The notes beneath the pieces were generated by a model. It saw only the letters and a program-made list of their open reading frames with translations. It ran no database searches and was not told the origin of the DNA. The translations under genes were made by a program, and so were the position numbers. A stretch of DNA of 10,818 nucleotides from Pirellulales bacterium. Its GTDB lineage: Bacteria > Planctomycetota > Planctomycetia > Pirellulales > Thermoguttaceae. How positions within the stretch are numbered: position 1 is the stretch's first letter; each line of letters begins with the position of its first letter. Below are positions 6,821 through 10,818 of this stretch, piece after piece. The stretch is taken from assembly GCA_030642635.1 (NCBI GenBank), contig DAOWNK010000087.1, positions 1 to 10,818 on the forward strand. The letters run 5' to 3'.

Positions 6821-8734
6821 GTGCTACGATTTTGGACTCGTTTATCGGTTTGGATTGTCGGAGTGTTTTTGTTTGTTGGGTCGTCTTTTGCGCAGGATGT
6901 TCGGCCGGTGGAAAACCTTTTTCCCAATACAACCGTCGGTTTTGTCGCCACGCCCGACTTTGAATATTTGGACAATCAATTCAACAAAACACAAATCGGC
7001 TGTCTGATGGCCGACCCGGTTATGGAGCCGTTCGCCAAGGATATTCGTCGGCAGTTTAAGAATCGCTTTTCCAGTGTCGAGGAACGATTGGGTGTGACGC
7101 TGGACGACCTGCGGAAGATCGCCGGCGGAGAGTTGGGTATCGGGCGGATTCGGCCTGCGCCGGGCGAAGCGGCGTTGGCCGTCGTGGTGGACGTTACCGA
7201 TCGAGTAGACAAGGCAGTCGCGCTGTTGGAAAGGATTTCCGAGAACCTGACCGGCCAGGGTGCCGTCCGCACGATGATAGAAGTATCCGAGTGCCCGGAT
7301 CCCGTTATCAAGTTCGACGTTCCTGCACCGAAGAGCGACCCAAGGGCCGGACCGCGCCAAACGTTCTACTGCCTAAGCGGCAAGTTGCTCTGTATAACCG
7401 ACGACATGAAGCAGATGCAGGGAATTCTCGCCGGGGCACATGCCGGGCGCGGCGACAGCCTTGCAGACGTGGAGGCGTTTCAGGCGGTGATGCGGCGCTG
7501 TGTGGCGGATTTTCAAGGCGCCCGGACGCAATTGCGTTGGTACATTCACCCGTTGAGCTATGCCGAAGCAGTCCGCACGGCCACGCCCGAGCATGATCGC
7601 AGCAAGGGAAAGCCGCTTTACGAGGTATTGGCCGGCCAGGGTTTCGATGCGGTGCAAGGTGTCGGCGGTTTCGTCGATTTTGCCTCCGAGAGTTACGAGT
7701 TGGTGCACCGCACAGCCGTACAGGCCCCGCCCCCTTACAAACTGGCCATGAAGATGTTGGTCTTTCCCAACGGGCGCGACTTTGCACCACAGCGCTGGGT
7801 GCCGCGCGATATCGCCACCTATTCCACGTTCTACGCCGATATTCTCAACGCCTTCGATAATTTCGATTCGCTGTTCGACGAACTCGTCGGTGAAGGTGAA
7901 CAGGGTGTTTGGCAAGATGTACTCGAGCAGTTGCGCGATGACCCGAACGGACCTCAAATCGACCTGCGCGAAGACCTGGTCGCCCACCTTGGGCAGCGAG
8001 TGACGATACTGAGCGACTATCAACTTCCAATCACCGCAACCAGCGAGCGGCTTCTGTTCGCTATCGAGACGAAAAACGAGCAGGCGGTGGCCGCCGCTAT
8101 TCAGAAGACAATGGAGGCCGATGAAACCGTCCGTCGGCGCGTAGTAGACGGCCGGATCATCTGGGAAATCATCGAGGAAAAGGACGTGCCGGAAGTGCCG
8201 GACGTACCGGTCATCGACATACCGTCGATAATGCCCGGCGATGATCTGCCTGAGCAAGAAGAGGAAGAGGAAGAAGAGGACGTTCGGTTGTTGCCCCATG
8301 CGGCTGTGACCGTATTTCACGGCCATCTGTTCATTGCGTCGAATGTCGACTTTCTGTTGAAAGTGCTAAAACCGATCGAGGAGCGCGAGACACTTACCCG
8401 CAGCATCGACTACCGCCGGATCGATGCCGCAATCGAGCAGTTGGGAATCTCACAGAAGTGTGCCCGGATGTTCTCGCGGACCGACGAGGAGTACCGCCCG
8501 ACCTACGAACTTATCCGTCAGGGCAAGATGCCGGAGGCCGAAACAGTGTTTGCAAGGTTGCTGAACAGGATATTCGGCCCGAGCGAGAAGGACGTGGTGC
8601 GTCAACAGGAGATCGACGGCAGCAAAATGCCCGATTACGACGTCGTGCGGCGTAACCTCGGCCCCAGCGGCATGATCGTCACCAGTGAGAACGACGGCTG
8701 GTTCTTTAAGGGATTCATGCTGAAGAAGGAATGA
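6821..8734 (+). CDS. Exported protein of unknown function with a poly-Glu stretch
   Basis: From GTG 6821 the product has 637 residues, with a clean signal peptide (Arg3 and Arg7, hydrophobic 8-20, SFA-Q cleavage at 24). The mature part is a mixed alpha/beta protein with no membrane segment and no catalytic motif I can name. Early residues (FVATPDFEYL, then LDDLRKIAGGELGIG) and the later PHAAVTVFHGHLFIASNVDF strand pattern resemble large secreted planctomycete proteins of the DUF3352-like kind; this is a weak similarity from memory. A Pro/Asp/Val-rich linker at about 455-477 runs into EQ followed by seven Glu (478-486), a flexible acidic hinge between two apparently related halves. It is set apart from the upstream pair by 283 bp and converges on the hydrolase gene 37 bp away. 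Confidence 0.82.
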   Translation: MLRFWTRLSVWIVGVFLFVGSSFAQDVRPVENLFPNTTVGFVATPDFEYLDNQFNKTQIGCLMADPVMEPFAKDIRRQFKNRFSSVEERLGVTLDDLRKIAGGELGIGRIRPAPGEAALAVVVDVTDRVDKAVALLERISENLTGQGAVRTMIEVSECPDPVIKFDVPAPKSDPRAGPRQTFYCLSGKLLCITDDMKQMQGILAGAHAGRGDSLADVEAFQAVMRRCVADFQGARTQLRWYIHPLSYAEAVRTATPEHDRSKGKPLYEVLAGQGFDAVQGVGGFVDFASESYELVHRTAVQAPPPYKLAMKMLVFPNGRDFAPQRWVPRDIATYSTFYADILNAFDNFDSLFDELVGEGEQGVWQDVLEQLRDDPNGPQIDLREDLVAHLGQRVTILSDYQLPITATSERLLFAIETKNEQAVAAAIQKTMEADETVRRRVVDGRIIWEIIEEKDVPEVPDVPVIDIPSIMPGDDLPEQEEEEEEEDVRLLPHAAVTVFHGHLFIASNVDFLLKVLKPIEERETLTRSIDYRRIDAAIEQLGISQKCARMFSRTDEEYRPTYELIRQGKMPEAETVFARLLNRIFGPSEKDVVRQQEIDGSKMPDYDVVRRNLGPSGMIVTSENDGWFFKGFMLKKE

Positions 8735-8770
8735 GTAGGGAAGTAGGAAGGGGGAAGGAGGAGGGGAGAA
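8735..8770 (+). repeat. Purine-rich repeat directly after the stop of the exported protein gene
   Basis: Directly after TGA at 8732-8734 comes an almost pure G/A stretch containing GGAAGGGGGAAGG (8746-8758), the same motif as at 1697-1725. It is sense-oriented for the gene that has just ended. Confidence 0.65.
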
Positions 8771-8802
8771 ACTAGTACACCATCTTCCGCCTTCCCCCTT
8801 CC
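8746..8802. terminator. Possible shared stem-loop between converging genes
   Basis: GGAAGGGGGAAGG (8746-8758) and CCTTCCCCCTTCC (8790-8802) form a perfect 13-bp inverted pair with a 31-nt loop. It overlaps the end of the minus-strand hydrolase gene. It could stop transcription from both sides, but there is no U-run on either side and the pairing may merely reflect two facing copies of the purine repeat. Confidence 0.35.
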
Positions 8803-10818
8803 GCCTTCGCCCTTCCCCCTTTCCCTTTGGGCATTTCGAACTTCGCCCAGAACGGATTTTGCCGGTCGCCGCGTGTGCGAACGTCCTCCAGCAGCGTGTG
8901 AAGGTCCGGCTGTACGAACGGCTCGCGGCCGTTTATTCGCCGGCCGTTGACCACTACACTCACGCGTTGCCTGAAGTCGAGCATCTGCGGCGCCACCCAA
9001 ACCGTCACCCGGCCGGAGCCGGTGCGAATGTAAATGCCGTTGTTGGCCGTAATCTTTGCAGAGACCTGCATCGGCTGTGCTCCTCGCGACGGCGGCCAGT
9101 CGTCCGGGTCTACCATCGACCGCTGCGGCAGATCGGCCAGTTCCACCCACCAAAAGTAATTGTCCCACTGCCGCATTGTCGAACAGGTGAATTCTCGCGG
9201 GAAGAAGTCGCGACGCCGACGGCCCATCCAGTCGAACAGCCGAAGCACCTCGTCGTAGAAGTGTTCGTGTCCTCGGCCAAGGTACTCGACCACTGTGCAA
9301 TCGTAGCCTCGCTTCAGATACCGGTCGAGGTCTCGTGCGTTTTTCGTCATCTTTGCGCCGTCCAACTCGCCGCAAACGAAATAAAACGGGACCAGCTTGG
9401 CGTTTTCCCAATAGACGGCGCAGTAGCGGTCCGCCTTGGCCACGATCGGTATTACGCCTGCCCAAAGATCGGGATGTGCAAGGCCGAGGTCCCATGCCGC
9501 GTCGCCGCCGGCCGAGTGTCCGCTCAGTAACACCCGGTCCGTATCGACGGCGAATCGCCGGCAGGCGTCTCGCAAGCAGTTCAACACCGCCGCATGTTCC
9601 CGGGCGGAATAACCGTATGCCTTCTGATGCTCGGCGGTCCACTCCGGGGCGATCACGATGTAGCCGTGCCGAGTCGCCTGGCCGAGCCGACCGCCTGCTT
9701 CGGTCCTGGCGCCCGCCCACCAGTCGATCTGCTGCCGGGCGGTCGTGCCGGCGCCGTGCAAGGTGAGGATCGTCGGGTAACGTCGATACGGATCGTATTC
9801 CGGCGGCGTCTGCACGAAGTATCGCACCGGCGGTTCCTTCGACAGCCCAGGCACTTCCAACCGGTAAAACCCCGGCTGCTTTTCCGAGAGCGGCTCGCCC
9901 GGGTCCACCGGCGGCTTCATGTGTGCGAGCAACCCGGCCACTAGCGATGGCGCCGCACCCTCCTCGCTTTGCAGGTATGCGAACGTCCGCTGTCGACTCA
10001 GCTTGACCGGGTCGTTCAGATATTTTCGGATCAACTGACGCACCTTGAACAACGAAAGCGAGACGGCCAGGTTCTCAGTGGCCGCATCGGACCCCAGCAG
10101 CCAACCGCTTATCGCCAGCGAAAGTTTTTCTCCAGGCAGCAGATCGGGATCGTCGGCGCTGTGCATGAAGGCGGCCATGCGCGGCAGCGTATTGATGTTC
10201 AACTGCTCGAATATCTCGTCTCGGATCGGTCGAATCCGCTCCAAGTCGGTTTTCTCGCTGATTTTTGCAACCAGGTCGTCGAACAGCTTGCAGAATTTCT
10301 CGCCACTGGCTTTAGACGTGTCGTATTCCCGGATTGTCTCGCCGACTGCCTGGAGTATCTCGCCGGCGACACCTTCGGATGGGAACGTTTTGAGCTTATC
10401 GAGCACCAGTCGGTGCTGGCCCGCCGCGCGACGCAGTTCCAACTCCGAGAGCAACCGTTGTGAGCCTAGCTGCCTGATCGAGCGAATCGAGGGTGCCAGT
10501 TCGTCCGCAACGTCCTGCCGCTGGGGAAATTCCTTCACAATCGTTTCTAGTGCTCGGCGTGCCTCGGCGTATCGCTCACTCTGCAAGTAAAACCTGGCGA
10601 TCTTCTTCCGGTGCTCGATGTCCTTCTGATCGATCTGCTTCAGCAGGATTTTGTGCAACACGTCGCGCGGTATCGAACTGGTCGCTATCCGCATGTCCCA
10701 GATGTGCGAAATCCCCTCTACTTTCGTCCAACTCGGCGTAATCAGCGTGATGCCCTGGACGATGTCGACCGGCCCGCGCTGCGTGTTGAACGTGAAGATG
10801 CGCCGGCCGAACTCGTCG
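8772..10818 (-). CDS. TPR plus alpha/beta-hydrolase (prolyl-oligopeptidase/esterase-like), N-terminus outside window
   Basis: The frame is open from the right edge, giving 681 visible residues. An ATG at 10694 lies inside the protein: 41 further in-frame codons upstream (DEFGRRIFTFNT onward) read well, so the true start is beyond 10818. Visible residues 60-100 contain a TPR-like helix pair (ARFYLQSERYAEARRALETI), followed by more helical sequence to about 300. The hydrolase domain is at about 320-545. It has an oxyanion HGAG (354-357), nucleophile Ser435 in GHSAGG (codon 9513-9515), probable acid Asp486 in CGELDG and probable His517 or His519 in GRGHEHF. The order Ser-Asp-His and the spacing fit serine esterases or S9-type peptidases. 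A beta-rich C-terminal part (about 580-660) precedes a repeat-derived basic tail. No signal sequence is visible. Substrate is unknown; peptide or carbohydrate ester are both possible. Confidence 0.88.
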   Translation of the reverse strand, partial: DEFGRRIFTFNTQRGPVDIVQGITLITPSWTKVEGISHIWDMRIATSSIPRDVLHKILLKQIDQKDIEHRKKIARFYLQSERYAEARRALETIVKEFPQRQDVADELAPSIRSIRQLGSQRLLSELELRRAAGQHRLVLDKLKTFPSEGVAGEILQAVGETIREYDTSKASGEKFCKLFDDLVAKISEKTDLERIRPIRDEIFEQLNINTLPRMAAFMHSADDPDLLPGEKLSLAISGWLLGSDAATENLAVSLSLFKVRQLIRKYLNDPVKLSRQRTFAYLQSEEGAAPSLVAGLLAHMKPPVDPGEPLSEKQPGFYRLEVPGLSKEPPVRYFVQTPPEYDPYRRYPTILTLHGAGTTARQQIDWWAGARTEAGGRLGQATRHGYIVIAPEWTAEHQKAYGYSAREHAAVLNCLRDACRRFAVDTDRVLLSGHSAGGDAAWDLGLAHPDLWAGVIPIVAKADRYCAVYWENAKLVPFYFVCGELDGAKMTKNARDLDRYLKRGYDCTVVEYLGRGHEHFYDEVLRLFDWMGRRRRDFFPREFTCSTMRQWDNYFWWVELADLPQRSMVDPDDWPPSRGAQPMQVSAKITANNGIYIRTGSGRVTVWVAPQMLDFRQRVSVVVNGRRINGREPFVQPDLHTLLEDVRTRGDRQNPFWAKFEMPKGKGGRAKAEGGRRKMVY
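8783..8828 (-). repeat. 7-bp tandem repeat forming the end of the hydrolase coding region
   Basis: About six units of GGAAGGG / GGCGAAG type with a 7-base period. Here the repeat is translated: the last 18 residues of the hydrolase show a matching 7-residue period (GKGGRAK then AEGGRRK), because 7 bases times 3 equals 7 codons. The tail is strongly basic and unlike the rest of the protein. Confidence 0.7.

Noticed and set aside
8252..8281. Run of Glu codons considered as an unstable trinucleotide repeat
   Set aside because: The codons alternate GAA and GAG irregularly, so it is a selected acidic stretch rather than a slipping repeat.
7373..8326. 317-codon open frame on the minus strand
   Set aside because: It is antisense to the exported protein gene, which has a signal peptide and the best Shine-Dalgarno in the window. 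The product has no recognisable pattern.
8635..9720. 361-codon frame on the minus strand
   Set aside because: It overlaps the hydrolase on the same strand in another frame. The translation is Arg-rich and lacks the catalytic motifs present in the real frame.

Overview
The window reads as chromosomal DNA from a planctomycete, probably of the Pirellulales type. This rests on gene content and style, not on a marker gene: signal-peptide-bearing proteins without clear enzyme motifs, an ECF sigma factor overlapping a membrane-anchored von Willebrand A (YfbK-like) protein, a TPR/serine-hydrolase hybrid, sparse Shine-Dalgarno use, GTG/TTG starts and moderately GC-rich DNA. No tRNA, rRNA, transposase, integrase or CRISPR array was seen.

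Layout. Bases 1-1443 (minus) hold the first 481 codons of an exported TPR/alpha-solenoid protein that runs off the left edge. Bases 1444-1731 are non-coding and carry a nested double-hairpin repeat and a purine-rich 7-bp tandem repeat. Bases 1732-3750 (minus) encode a 672-residue membrane-anchored VWA/YfbK-like protein. Directly upstream, and overlapping it by 11 nt, is a damaged ECF sigma factor gene (3740-4071, minus): the sigma-2 part and the sigma-4 part are both recognisable but lie in different frames, with the region between them missing. A divergent intergenic region (about 4072-4330) follows. On the plus strand, 4331-5167 and 5155-6537 are two overlapping genes for membrane proteins that share a repeated beta-rich (OB-like) module, one copy in the first protein and two in the second. 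Bases 6538-6820 are non-coding and carry a second double-hairpin repeat. Bases 6821-8734 (plus) encode an exported protein of unknown function with a poly-glutamate stretch. It converges, across a 37-bp gap, on a minus-strand gene (8772 to beyond 10818) for a TPR plus alpha/beta-hydrolase protein whose start lies outside the window.

How the parts may work together. The sigma/VWA pair has the arrangement of an ECF sigma factor with a membrane-bound regulator, but the sigma gene looks inactivated, so the VWA protein may be an orphan or have another role. The two OB-like membrane proteins are almost certainly co-translated and probably act together at the cytoplasmic membrane; I do not recognise their function. 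The strongest oddities are the broken sigma gene with its chain of overlapping frames, the tripled OB-like module, the two nested double-hairpin elements, and a 7-bp GGAAGGG-type repeat lying in the sense direction at three separate gene 3' ends.
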